64,000 nucleotides of DNA from Aralia elata (lineage: Eukaryota; Streptophyta; Magnoliopsida; Apiales; Araliaceae): assembly GCA_034770075.1 (NCBI GenBank), contig CM068384.1, positions 95,320,720-95,384,719 on the forward strand, written 5' to 3'. How positions within the stretch are numbered: position 1 is the stretch's first letter; each line of letters opens with the position of its first letter. Made by a program: the position numbers and the translations under genes. The notes beneath the pieces are model-generated. The model worked only from the letters and a program-made list of their open reading frames with translations, was not told where the DNA came from and searched no databases. Below are positions 11,161 to 22,100 of the stretch, in pieces.

Positions 11161-11465
11161 AAACCAAGACCCTTTAGGTAACGATGGACCTTTATAATTA
11201 TTGAAATAAATTCAAGTTCATTCCATAACTGAGGTAGATAATCAAAATTTGCAACACGCATCCAAACTTCTTCATACATTACTCCTTGCAAAATCTTTCT
11301 TGTTCTTTTTTCTTTTATTTCTCGAACTTTTTCCGATATACACTTTTCTGGATTTGCAATTACATCTTGCCATAAATTGCAAGCATCAAGAAATACTTGA
11401 ATCCTTATACTCCAAACGTTGTAATTTGTGAACACTAATTTAGCACCAAACCTAGGAAACATCAT
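11136..11465 (-). pseudogene. copia-type gag N-terminal remnant of the gene-capture element
   Basis: The frame begins MMFPRFGAKLVFTNYNVWSIRIQVFLDACNLW. The order start, then NYNVWSIRIQVFL, then LW resembles the first part of Ty1/copia gag (LTG-x-NYNVW-S-x-RM). It ends in a different frame from the captured NET2-like part, overlapping it by 25 bases. It lies 260 bp downstream of the primer site, as expected for gag. Confidence 0.72.
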
Positions 11466-11712
11466 TTTTCTATAATTTACCTCTCTAAAACGCTATCAAT
11501 ATGACGACCTTTGTGACGTGCTTCAACTCACAAACTTCTTCTTCAAATGTTTTCAACTAGGACATTCGCTAGATTGTGTTCCGGAGCTCTAACGCGCACA
11601 CTTTGCACTCGCCCAACAGAACAATTCAATAGCACCAAGTCACTTTTCTTGGATCGTCGAATTTGCCTTTGCCACTTTGATTTAATCTTCTCTAAACTTT
11701 CGAATTAACCTT

Positions 11713-11725
11713 GGCTCGGATACCA
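11713..11725 (-). promoter_or_regulatory. Primer-binding site of the gene-capture element
   Basis: The minus strand reads TGGTATCCGAGCC, one mismatch from the initiator-Met site TGGTATCAGAGCC. It is 2 bases from the LTR end. Confidence 0.85.
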
Positions 11726-11727
11726 CT

Positions 11728-12059
11728 TGTTGGAAATATATGGAAGAGGATAAATTATAGAGAAGAAGTGAAATATAACTTTGGAGAACACTCAAGAATA
11801 CTTTGATTTCACTTGCTTGAAATGATCCAAGTACATGACTATTTATAGTACTTATAGGATACTTCTAGAGCTACCGTAATAATTACTAAATACATGTACA
11901 TGAACCTAACCATTACATGTTCCAAGACATTTTAAATACATTCATGTACATTCATGTATAATATACTTAGGTATCACCAATTCATGTATTAACACTAATT
12001 AATTAAGATAATTCTTGAACAATCTAGAAATATTTATAAATTTGGTTTAGTTGCTAACA
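11728..12059 (-). repeat. 5' LTR of the gene-capture element
   Basis: 332 bp from TGTTGG to CTAACA, with the primer site on its left and target duplication AGTAG on its right. Confidence 0.9.
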
Positions 12060-12064
12060 AGTAG

Positions 12065-13080
12065 AACTTCGTTTATGATTTGTAGAAAGAGATGGTCAAC
12101 ATGATTTGCCTAGTTGGCAACCCTGGCACAATTTATTCCTAACTAAACTACGACTAAGAACATTTATTGAGCTAAGAATTTGCTTGAAAACTGGATGGTA
12201 AGGATGACCAAGACGATGATGCCAAGCATAATGAGAAATGGCTTCGACAAGACACTTGGGGAGAATTGGAAATGCTTGAAAATGAAGAGGTGGGTGGAAA
12301 GGAATATAGGCCATCACATGTTGTTCCTCGGATAAGAGTATTCTTGGTTATTTTGTCCTTCACAAGAACATAGGTTGGGTAAAATTCAAAATATACATGA
12401 TTATCAGTGCTGAATTATTTAACAGATAATAGGGACTTTGATAAATGAGGGGCATGAAAGATGTTATTAATAACGAGTGATGAGTGTGGTGTGTATCATA
12501 TGGTTCTGCCCATATGAAAAATAGGAATAGTCTCACCATTTTCAACTCTTATCTGGTCGGAGCCTCAATATTATTCAATGTTAGAGAGACTAGCAATATT
12601 CAGAGTGATATGATTTGTTGTTCCAGGTGTCCAAAAACCATTGCAAATAAGTAGCATAAGGGGATTATGTTCACATAGAAGCATAGTTGGGACAGTTCAT
12701 CACTTAGCAACAAGGAGTGAATTAAGTTCGTTGAACGACACGAGTTCAAGCCTAGCCGAGAGAGCTGTTACTAGGTCTTTAAATTTCGGACGCAAGCAAT
12801 GGTAAAGGTAAACATGAATTCTGTTGGGTCTATAGATTTGTCGATACCTATCAACTTATCAGCAATGGATTTAGTAACTATTAGTATTGGGTGATAGTTT
12901 TATCACATTGATGCAATTCATATAACTGGGTATGCAGTCCCAAAACACTGTGAGATAGAGAGGCTAGCACCTCCTTTAGCTTGTCCCAAATAGCTTTCGT
13001 TGTGTCACATGAGACTACTAAATGAAGCAAGTTCGGCGATATGGAGGAAAGAAGGAAACTAACAAGAATTTGATCTTGTT
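12065..13080 (-). pseudogene. Ty1/copia gag and pre-integrase region, decayed
   Basis: On the minus strand, reading leftwards from 13080: a gag segment with LVSFLLSISPNLLHLVVSCDTTKAIWDKL and LHTQLYELHQCDKTITQY, a degraded middle, then the GAG-pre-integrase zinc region WHHRLGHPYHPVFKQIL and KLCQGCQLGKS near 12110-12230. Frames shift repeatedly and stops are frequent. The copia fragments at 13667-14004 and 9244-9697 belong to the same element. Confidence 0.85.
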
Positions 13081-13666
13081 TGACACAGGAGTGTCTTTCT
13101 CATTGAACATGCAAGAACCTTCATCCCAATTATTTTTCTTATGTTCCCATATGTGTCAACCTATGTGTATCACCCACCCATGTTTGTAAACTTATGTGTG
13201 CTACCTACCCATGTGTGTCAACCTATGTGTGCCACCCACCCATGTTTGTAAGCTTATGTGTGCCACCTACCCATGTGTGTCAACCTATGTGTGTCACCTA
13301 CTCATGTGTGTCAACTTATATGTGCCACCTACCCATGTTTGTAAACTTATGTGTGCCACTTACCCATGTGTGTCAACTTATGTGTGTCAACCACCCATTT
13401 GTAATAATGCCTATAAATAGGCTTGTAATCTTCATTTCAAAACATATTACATTTTGAGAAATATAAACATAAGTCCTCTTCCTTTAGAAGAATTTTCCAA
13501 CTCTAGTGTCAAGAAATCATTCTTGAATTCTAAGAGTATCTGTATGCTTGGATTTACCATCCCAAGGTGGTTATTTCGGTCAAGTATTTGTCGTAGCGGA
13601 GTTTTTCAATTCCACCACAATCGGCAAAATACATATCTCTACATAACCCCGGTAGCAACGGTATCA
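13081..13666 (+). mobile_element. 586-bp solo LTR inserted in copia gag
   Basis: The ends are TGACACAGG and GGTATCA, flanked by TTGTT on both sides (13076-13080 and 13667-13671). Removing it rejoins the copia gag reading (KMWIKQ to DQILVSFLL). It has a TATA-like CCTATAAATAGG near 13412 and no coding capacity. Orientation is taken from the TATA-like site. Confidence 0.85.
13148..13402 (+). repeat. 31-bp tandem repeat inside the solo LTR
   Basis: About eight copies of a unit like CCCATGTGTGTCAACCTATG followed by TGTGCCACCTA. Two variants (GTTTGTAA and GTGTGTCA) partly alternate, suggesting a 62-bp dimer. It produces two parallel open frames with Cys/Val/Pro-rich repeats that are by-products of the repeat. 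Confidence 0.88.
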
Positions 13667-14004
13667 TTGTTTTATCCACATCTTTTGCGCAGGATTGGCT
13701 ACTTCAGTACCACCATGTTTGATCGTTAGAGGGGGACATTTGTTGGTACCATCAATGAAACCACAAGTAAATTTTGGCCAGTAAGATAAGATTGAATGAG
13801 AGAGTCTTCCAATAAAGATAGTTTGAATGAGTAAGTTTGTAGGAGGTAAATGGAGAAGATTGAGAGACTGTTAATGGGATTAGAGACCGAGCGGCGGGAG
13901 GGAGGCATAACAGATGAGGTAGAGGTTGTCGTTGAGGAGGTGAAAGAGGCCATGGTGGAAAAAAAATTTGAAAAAGAAGAAGATGATACCGCTCTGATAC
14001 CAAG
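13667..14004 (-). pseudogene. Ty1/copia gag start
   Basis: The minus strand carries LTHSNYLYWKTLSFN and, after a frame change, GFIDGTNKCPP and PAQKMWIKQ. This is the usual start of copia gag (L-x-x-x-NY-x-x-W and later G-x-x-DG). A primer site lies directly upstream. Multiple frame changes make it nonfunctional. Confidence 0.82.
13991..14002 (-). promoter_or_regulatory. Primer-binding site of the copia element
   Basis: The minus strand reads TGGTATCAGAGC, complementary to initiator-Met tRNA. The copia 5' LTR should start just right of it. Confidence 0.9.
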
Positions 14005-14362
14005 TTAAGAGTAATCAATGGAAGAGAATATATTATGTTTCTTTGTATTTCAATTGTATGTTTACATATGAATTTATAATACAGCGTGTAACATTGGATA
14101 GCTATGAACTACCAAGATAGATACGGAGATAACACACGTAATTGATCTCAGTCCTCTTAATCTTATAATACATAATTATCACCTCACAATAATGATAAAT
14201 AACTCTTAATCTTATAAGTAATACATAATCATAACCACACACAAAATGATAAATAAATGCTGATAATAGAGAGTAAATAGAGAGTATTATCTAATTATAA
14301 GAAAAACGTTTATTGTAAAAATACTCTGAGTTATAAGTTTTTCTTTTGAATGGTAAGTACTC
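14003..14362 (-). repeat. Part of the copia 5' LTR
   Basis: This is inferred from its place directly upstream of the primer site. The sequence is AT-rich and noncoding. Its far border is not determined, because the solo LTR at 14363-18630 is inserted here and the flank resumes at 18636. No second LTR copy is in the window to compare. Confidence 0.55.
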
Positions 14363-14563
14363 TGTGATGTCCGGAAACCTTAAACGAGAATATAATTACG
14401 AAGGTAATTAAAAATATTAATGAAGGGTGATTTTAAACCCTAACATATTTAATTTATAAATTAAAGTTACAAATTAAAAGTAACTAAAAGAGAAAAGAAA
14501 AGTAAAGGAAAGAAAGAAAAGTCAAAAGAGTAGAATGATAACGAATAATTATATATATATATA

Positions 14564-14880
14564 GAGGACTGATCCATTGACAATTTTGTTAATTTAATAT
14601 TATCCAACAGATCGTGAGCGTAAGATCGAACGGTTAAATAGAGGTCCCGTCCGCAGTTTAGTTTCCGGTATTCCGCAGTTTAATACTGCAGATAGAACAG
14701 ATGACCAAAATACCCCTTCTTTACAATTCCTCCGTCCGCAGTATTAAACTGCGGAGCTTGAAAAACTTTATAAAAAAAATGGCATCCCCAGTATTAAACT
14801 GTGGAGCCTGAAAAACTTTTTTAAAAAAAAAAATTAGCATCCGCAGTATTAAACTGCGGAGCCTGAAAAAAAAAAATTGG
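14564..14880. repeat. Left inverted repeat with CCGCAG/CTGCGG sub-repeats
   Basis: The unit TCCGCAGTATTAAACTGCGG followed by AGCCTGAAAAACTTT and a T/A run occurs about four times. Each unit is itself a palindrome (CCGCAGT...ACTGCGG). The right arm at 15515-15888 carries the same units inverted. Confidence 0.82.
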
Positions 14881-14888
14881 TTGCCTCT

Positions 14889-15470
14889 TCATGTATAAGA
14901 GGATTGTGCTTCTGCTAGCCGCCGACACTTTTCTGCCCGCCTTCTTCTTTTGATAAGGACCAACTCCAAGTCTTGAATTGTAACTTTCTACTCATCGGTC
15001 TTTTGTCTTAGTTCATTCACTTCATCATCCATTTTCTGTATTTCTCCCTACATCTTTACTGTTTCTTCTTGATGCTTGAAAGAATTTCTAGCCATGACAA
15101 TGGCCTAATATGGATTGATTACCATGTTTGGGTTTTCATTTTCTTTCGACATACTTATTTTTAGTTTCCTTGCAGCTCACAACAAGATAAATATAAGAAC
15201 TAAGTTCATGAGGTCTTAAAATTACCATCAAAAGATGGATGGCTCAATTTATCTTAACAAACCTGTTAGAGTTGATGATGTATCAAAAGACTCCCTTCTA
15301 GATAGAACAACAACAGCAGGAGCAAGACCTACTTGTTCCTTTGATTCAATAAAATGCTGTGGAAAAATATGGGAGTCCACCGTCTGTGAATCATTCAGTT
15401 CCTCAAATTCACCCTCCAAGAAAAACATAGAAAATGCCCTGTGCCTTGAAAATATGTGAAAAGTAGAGGA
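14889..15470 (-). pseudogene. Captured two-exon gene fragment inside the Mutator-like element
   Basis: Reading leftwards, an open stretch 15470-15263 encodes HRAFSMFFLEGEFEELND and ends VVLSRRESFDTSSTLT. It is followed by GTTTGTTAAG, a plausible splice donor, an 87-base intron and acceptor TTGTTGTGAG. Joining restores phase to exon 2 (15175-14889), which reads KLKISMSKENENPNM, then MARNSFKHQEETVKM, EIQKMDDEVNELRQKTDE and VTIQDLELVLIKRRRR. Exon 2 has three in-frame TAG codons but no frameshift. The second part is a charged coiled coil. I do not recognise the parent gene. The coherent frame across a splice junction argues for a host-gene origin. Confidence 0.65.
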
Positions 15471-15514
15471 ATCGAATTGTTAACTCCTTTGCTCTACCAT
15501 ACATGAAGAGACAA

Positions 15515-15888
15515 TCAATTTTTTTAAGGCTCCGCAGTTTAATACTACGGATGCCAATTTTTTTTTTAAGTTTTTAGGCTCCGTAGTTTAATACTTTGAA
15601 TGCCAATTTATTTTTTTTAAGTTTTTTAGGCTCCACAGTTTAATACTGCGGATGCCAATTTTTTTAAAAAAAAAGTTTTTTAGGCTCTGCAGTTTACTAC
15701 TACGGATGTGGGAATTGTAAAGGAGGGGTATTTTGGTCATCTGTCCCGTCCGCAGTATTAAACTGTGGAATAATGGAAACTAGACTGCGGACGGGAGCTC
15801 TATTAAACTGTTCAATCATCGAATGGACGCTCACACTCTGTTGTAAGAATAACCTTAAATTAACAACATTGTCAATAGATCAGCCCCC
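15515..15888. repeat. Right inverted repeat of the Mutator-like element
   Basis: It mirrors 14564-14880, carries GGCTCCGCAGTTTAATACTACGG-like units split by T/A runs, and ends ATTGTCAATAGATCAGCCCCC. Confidence 0.82.
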
Positions 15889-18635
15889 ATATATATACAT
15901 ATATAATGAGGAGGGGGGCTTCCTCAAGAAGCCTCCAAGATTTTATTAAGAAGCTTATTCAAGAAACCTCAAATTAAGTTTCTAATTAACCAATCAAGTT
16001 TATTTAAGCCTTTAATCAAGGGGATTAAGAGAAATTAATCTTACGTAGCCTATGATAAGTGGGGCATGACTAGAAATAAAAAGTCCAAGGGGCTAAAATT
16101 AAAAACTAGCCAAACTATCTATTATATAAGAGAAGGGGGAGCATGTTTACTCCCCATTTTGCTCTAAGGGATGCTCGACAGCTACATAGGGCAGAGGAGA
16201 GTGAGCTCAAGCCAAGAAGTAAGAAAAAAAGAAGAAGAAGAAAGCAAGAAGAAAAAGAAAAACCAAGAAGAAAAAGCTTAAAGTAGAAAGGTAAACTCTA
16301 AAACCTTTCCTTTAATCCATTTAAATTCTTAAAAAAATATTTTCTTGTGAGATTATTAAACTTATATCATGTACAAGTATAACATTTTTGGTTTCCATGA
16401 ATCAAAACTTAGAACTCAAAGATTGGATCAAAAACATAAAACAAATAAAGTTGGAAAAACCAAGAAAAGGAAAACTAGGGCAGGTTCTTTCCTATTTTTA
16501 TAAAAGTTATATCTCCTAAACCGAAAGAGTTAGAACTTAATTTTTGGATATGTTATAGACATGAAAGTTAGCTACGTTTCACAAGAATTTGGGAATTTTT
16601 CTACGACTCAATTATTTATTATGATTTTTGAGGCTGGCCAGAATAGGGGAAAATCTGAGATTGCTTGTTGTGTTAGAGTTTGAGAGCACGGCTGGCCCTG
16701 AACTTCTGGATATGGAAAACAAATATTATAGGGGAGGTGCTGCCAAAAAATTGAGCTTAATTGGAGTTCTAGAGAATTAATTATGAATTAGACAGTTTTA
16801 GGTAGTTAAAACCCTAAAATGAGAATAACTTGCTCTCCGTAAATGATATAAACCTGAAACTTTGGATTTGAACCCTCTGAGATGATATTAAGACTTCATC
16901 CAAAAGTCAGAATTTTTGGACTTAATTTCGAATTATGAGAATTATTGGAAGTTTGGACAAAAATGACTATTTAATAAATAGTTAACTTAATTGAAAATTT
17001 TTGAAAAAATTACAGAAATTCTAAAATAATTATACCTAACTTTGGTATAAAGGATTTGACCAAATTAATTCTCTAAGGCCAACTGGTAGAGGAGTGAGAA
17101 AATTGGAAAATAACTAAAAGTTGTTTAAGTGAACCAAAAATGGAAAATATAACTTTTCTAGTGAAAAAAGAACTGAAAATTGAGCCGAGGGGCTTGGAAA
17201 TTGAGAAAAATAATATGAGGAACATTGGAATGTAAAAATTGAAAGAAAACGCTCTTAAAATTGGCTTAAAATGCGTTTCTGACCTCGTGAACGGAATTTG
17301 AGAAAATTATCGACAATTTCGGGTAAGTAAACTGTGAATTAACAAGTTAATCTCTTATAACGTTGTAGGTAACTTAAAAGTGAGTTCGGGAAAAGAATAC
17401 AAAAATATAGGATTGTAAACGTTACGTTAGACAAGTTTTCGCACTACGTGCATTTGAGTTATTTTAATTAACTGAACTTATGTTCGTTGTTATTTAATAT
17501 CAAATCGCTTGATATGTTGAGCATGAAGATTATTTTAAGAGTTGATGTCATTTGTATTCGGCTAGACTCAATTGTTAAAGTTATTATTTATTAAGCAATT
17601 TATTTGCACACATCAAATTAAAGTTATTCCAAACTGAAAATCTGTTGAATGAAAATGTTATTGCTCAAACCCAAATTTATTTGGGGCGAATTTCTAATGT
17701 TACTAACTGAGATGAATAACCCTAATTTTGTATTAGGAGAGTAAAGAATGATAACCCTATCGGCTTACCGACAATACGCCAGAAATTACAGTGTTTTGAT
17801 GTTACGTGTAACAGAAGTGCTTTTGGTTGATCACCTAATAGTACTTCATGCAGAGTTTCACAGTCTGTGTGACTGATGAACACTTGATAGAAGTTTTTGG
17901 TCTATGTGACCACTCGGTTATGTTAATGGAAGAAAAGTTGAGAAATTATTTAATTTATAACACTCATTAATTCTATGTCATGAGAATTTTTATTAATGAA
18001 GATTTATCCAGCGATGTGATTCAAGAATTTTGTTTTCTCTTAAATCTGAGTTAAGAAATTATTTAATGATATTTATTCATGAGCTTGTTTATGATTTTTA
18101 AAACTATTATATTTCGAACGTTAAAACTTGTTGAGCAATTGAATGCTCACCCTTGCTATATTAAAATCTTTCAGACAAGACAGAAAGAACCGAATGGTCG
18201 AGTAAAGAAGGCTAGAGCATGATTGAAGTAAATCTGAAATTGAGACGCGAGTAATGTAATAGTATGTGTTATGTATTGTGTAACCTTTATTGTAAGGATG
18301 TAAAATTAATTATGATGTAATTAATTAGGTATTAAATTATATGTATTGTAATTGTGTTGGGAGATTGGGATAAATAATCCCTTGATGTATGATATGTGAT
18401 GAATTAACTTAGTTTGTAATAAACCGGTGAAATTATTAGATTGATGAAATAAGTTGAGATATGGGGATACATGAATGAGAAATTGTATGAACATTATAAG
18501 ACAGTTTGTAACTGTATGATGGACAGGTGATGTATTAGTGTTGATTGTATTATAAGCAGGTGTTGGTTATGTATAAAGATAGTGACCACAAAATTAGCTG
18601 TAGCAAGTACAGGAATTTGAGAGCGTCACATACTC

Positions 18636-19700
18636 AAAGATTAACAAGATCGTAGAACCCTAGTCAGAGCGTAGAGAAAAATACAACTCCAAAGATCACT
18701 AAGAGATCACGGAGTTAAGATCCTTGAACAGAATGCGTAAATAAAATGGATCACTAAGAGCTAAAGTTACGAACGTAGAGTAAGACAAACCTACCAACTT
18801 AGAATACACAACGCAATGCCATTCTATAAATGCAAAGTTGTGATCTTGGAGCCAAAAAGTAGAAAATACTAATTAAGCATGTGTTTACAGAGTTAAAGTT
18901 TATGGTCGTAGAGTATCAAGCTCACTGTTGGCAAAAGTTTAAGTTGAATATAAGGATGATGTGACTTTTAGATAGTTGTAAGTAGCTCTGAAAGTTGGGG
19001 GGAAAACAAAGGACACTTGTCAATCAACGAGATATTCAATGGACAATAATAGGCAACAAAGTATAATAATTAGTTAAAATATAATTAAGCGGACATTAAG
19101 ACGTGTTAGGGCTACATCTCACAACGAAAAGCAACAAGTAAATCATATGGTTGGGAGATATAAAAATGAGAAAACATATTGAAATGAAGAACTAATCTTG
19201 GAATCTCTCACGTTGTTGTTTTGAAAAGAAGAAATTCTCCAAATGTCTCAAATGACGAGAACACAAGTCCTAAAATCTCGTTATAAGCTTAGAGTGAAAA
19301 AGATCTCGTGCCAACTTTTTTAGCTGCATAATCAATCTATTTTAGGTGATACAAGCAGCACCTCTCACATGTTTTTTCATCAAGTGTTGTAATAGTTTCT
19401 AGGTTGAACTTTTAACTATTCTTTCAGAACATTTGTACTTAAGTCTTAGTGATCATCCCTTCTCAACAAACAGGAAGAGTATAGTAGGGCTTTTTGGTTG
19501 TGTTCATTTCATATACTACAAGTCATATTAAATACTCATATCCAACTACTACTCCAATATTTTGACTTCAGTATTAATTGGTAACATCAATTGAAGTTTT
19601 TATGAAAGACTATGGCTTACACATCTGTTCCTCGAGTATTTTCTCATAATGGGTTAAATTACGTTCAAGTTTCTAAGTTACATTCATGTTCGTTGGACTT
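18636..19700. other. Unassigned noncoding DNA
   Basis: No frame, splice-like exon, LTR border or inverted repeat could be recognised. It is probably older, decayed flank of the copia element. Confidence 0.5.
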
Positions 19701-19807
19701 TCTGGATTATAGCCTCAACGCTAATTCAATTGGCGTTGAAGAGTTTGGATGCCAATTGAATTGGCGTTGGCCTGATACCCACATTAATCACTACTTAACC
19801 TATCTAA

Positions 19808-20191
19808 GGGGTGTTTGTTTTAGAACTGAATGGAGCTATGCTGAATGACTGAATCGGTAAGTGCGTTTGTTTTGGTCTGAATGGCTGAATCGGTCAGATG
19901 ATTGAGCTGAATGGCTAAGTCAGATTTTTTTAGCTGAATGGCTGAATGAGCAGCTGAATGAGTAAAAAAAATTTAAAAAAATTTAAAAAAAATATTAACT
20001 ATTATATTAAGTAATATTAAATAAATTTACAACAATTTTAATTTTTTTCAGAGGGGTAAAATAATAAAATTCTGTCATTCAGATGTTTCAGATATGTCAA
20101 TTATCAAACAGCTTTTTTCATTCAGATTTAGATTCAGATTCAGCTCATTCAGATTCAGATTCAGATTCATTCAGTTTTTATCAAACACCCC
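19808..20191. mobile_element. hAT-like MITE inserted in the left inverted repeat
   Basis: The ends are GGGGTGTTTG and CAAACACCCC. The 384-bp body is made of CTGAATGG-type repeats at the left and GATTCAGATTCAG-type repeats at the right. The host sequence CTTAACYTATCTTAATGG known from the other arm is split here, with AACCTATC left and AACTTATC right as a near-8-bp duplication. There is no coding capacity. Confidence 0.78.
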
Positions 20192-21837
20192 ATAACTTAT
20201 CGTAATGGTTATTTTGTAATTATTATTTTTTTGTAAAGTTTTTATTTATAAAGCAATAATTTTTTTTAAAAAAAATTATATTATAAAGCAAATTTAAAAT
20301 TTTTTTTGTAGATCATCTAACTCCAATTCAAGTGGCGTTGGAAATTTTTTATTTTTTATTTTATTTTTGTAGATCTAACGTCAATCTGACTGGCGTTGAA
20401 TTTTTATTTTTTATTTTTTTAGATTAACGCCAATATGACTGGCGTTGAATTCTTATTTTTGTTTTTTTTTGTATTTGTTTTATAAAGCAAATTTTAAAAA
20501 AAAATCAAAAAGGCTCTAATGCCAATCTGACTCGCATTGGATTTTTGTTTTGTTTTGTTTATCCCATATCTTTATTTGCTTATAGAACTTTTTTTATGTC
20601 CATGAAAGGTCAAAGTATGTTTCTGTCTCTGTTTTATTGTTGTAGCTTTTTTTAAGAGTATAAATATTTAGTCGAATAAAATGAATAGTTCAATTAATGT
20701 GTAGTCTAATATTATTAATCACTAATATAAAATATAAACAAATTAAAGTAACTATTTTAACATTACATTATAATTTATGATTGAGCACTGCTATGAAGAG
20801 ACTCGGATAATGTGCTACTCATTTATAAACCAAATGAAGAATAATTTGTTTAAGAAATAAAACATTAACATATATATTTACAAATTCAATAGTAAATATA
20901 ACTTATTTATCTATGCATCTGGTCATGTGTGCCACTTATTTATCTGGCGTTAAAGAACTGGAAAAAAAAATTAAAATTTACATCCAACGTCAGTCACATT
21001 GGCCTTGAAGGTTTTTTTTTTTAAAAAAAAATTGTTTAAAAATAAAATCATTTTAAAAAATGAATTTAATTTATTTTTTTTTTAAATTGTACCAATGCCA
21101 CTTAAAGTGGCGTTTAGTTTTACTTTTACAAAAGTGAAATTGAATTTCAACGCCACTTCAACTGGTATTGGAATCTCTTTTTAACTGGGTAAACACAAAA
21201 GTTGTAGGAATAACTGGGAAAAGCCTTAAAAGTTGCAGGATTTAAAAGTACGTTGAGAAGAAGACAAAGTATTGAAATTGATAAAACATTAGAGTCGAAG
21301 ACAAAACAAAGCCTTAAAAGTTTCCTGCTAAAGCATTCGTTTTAAAAAAAAACAAAACAAAGCATTGGAATTGATAAAGCATTCGTTTTTTTTTATAAAA
21401 AAAATTAGGAGAATTACAACGCCAGTTGAAGTGGTGTTCAAGCTTAATTTTTAAAAAATAAAATTGAACGTCATTTCAAGTGACGTTGGTATCAATTTAA
21501 TTTTTTTTTTATAAAAAAACTAAAACTCTTTTTTTAAAACAATTTTATTTTAAAACAATTTTATTTTTTTAAAAAAAAAACCTTCAACGCCAATGTGACT
21601 GGCATTGAATGTAAATATAATTTTTTTTGCCTTCTTTGACACCAATGTGAAATCAATGTTGTAAGTTTTTTAAAACAATTTTATTTATTTTTTTAAACAA
21701 TATTTAAAAAAAAATTAAAAAAAGTTTCAAGTGTTTCTTTCGGAACGAAAGATTGATAGATTCTTTTAGAATGACAGCTTTTGATCTTCTTTCTCCAACT
21801 CCAATGCTTTGACCTACTTTCTCCAATTCCAATGCAG

Positions 21838-22100
21838 ACACTTTTCTCTATCATTTCACTTTCTCTTATCTCACTTTGTCTTTCTGTTTTTTTTTTTTTT
21901 TGTAATCGCACATTTTCTATGGTTTCACTTTCTCTTATCTCACTTTCTCTCTTTTTTTTCAATCTCACATTATCTATCATCTCACCTTCTCTCTTTTAGG
22001 GTTCTATCATCTCACTTTCTCTCTCTCTCTCTTTTCATACAATCTTACATTCTTTATTATCTCACTTTCTCTCTTTTAATCAAACCATTGCATATGACTT
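21838..22100. repeat. Pyrimidine-rich repeated tract
   Basis: Repeats of TCTCTTATCTCACTTTCTCT and variants with intervening T runs; the short frames on either strand (Phe/Leu/Ser-rich or Lys/Glu-rich) are by-products. Confidence 0.7.

Larger units (their letters stand above)
9698..12059 (-). mobile_element. Non-autonomous LTR retroelement carrying a captured host gene
   Basis: Two direct repeats of about 322 and 332 bp (9698-10019 and 11728-12059) flank a 1.7-kb interior. The ends are TGTTGG and CTAACA, and the 5-bp duplication AGTAG stands at 9693-9697 and 12060-12064. A primer site TGGTATCCGAGCC lies next to the right repeat on the minus strand, so the element reads leftwards. The interior contains a short gag-like frame followed by a NETWORKED/KIP1-like sequence and no protease, RT or integrase. 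The left LTR lacks the last 18 or so bases seen in the right one. The element sits inside copia integrase. Confidence 0.9.
14564..15888 (-). mobile_element. Mutator-like element with long terminal inverted repeats and captured exons
   Basis: The ends GAGGACTGATCCATTGACAA and, inverted, GGGGGCTGATCTATTGACAA start inverted repeats of roughly 250-330 bp. These contain several copies of CCGCAGTATTAAACTGCGGA. The 9-bp ATATATATA stands directly outside both ends, the duplication size typical of Mutator-like elements, though the flank is simple sequence. There is no transposase. The interior carries two exon-like segments on the minus strand, so it fits a Pack-MULE. It lies inside the solo LTR. Confidence 0.82.
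14363..18630 (+). mobile_element. Long solo LTR with a nested DNA element
   Basis: It starts TGTGATGTCCGG and ends GAGCGTCACA, with TACTC on both sides (14358-14362 and 18631-18635). No primer site, gag or pol is attached, so this is a solo LTR produced by recombination between two LTRs. Without the Mutator-like insert (14564-15888) it is about 2.94 kb. The end matches the family seen at 5024-9243 (GCGTCACA terminus), and near 18130-18190 it has the same kind of TTGAGCAATTGAATGCTCA and CCTTGCTATAT block. A TATA-like CTATTATATAAGAG lies near 16117. The two small frames it holds are chance. Confidence 0.9.

Noticed and set aside
13194..13457. Two parallel frames with CVPPTHVC-type repeats, looking like a secreted Cys-rich peptide
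   Set aside because: They are translations of the 31-bp tandem repeat within a solo LTR, with no signal peptide.
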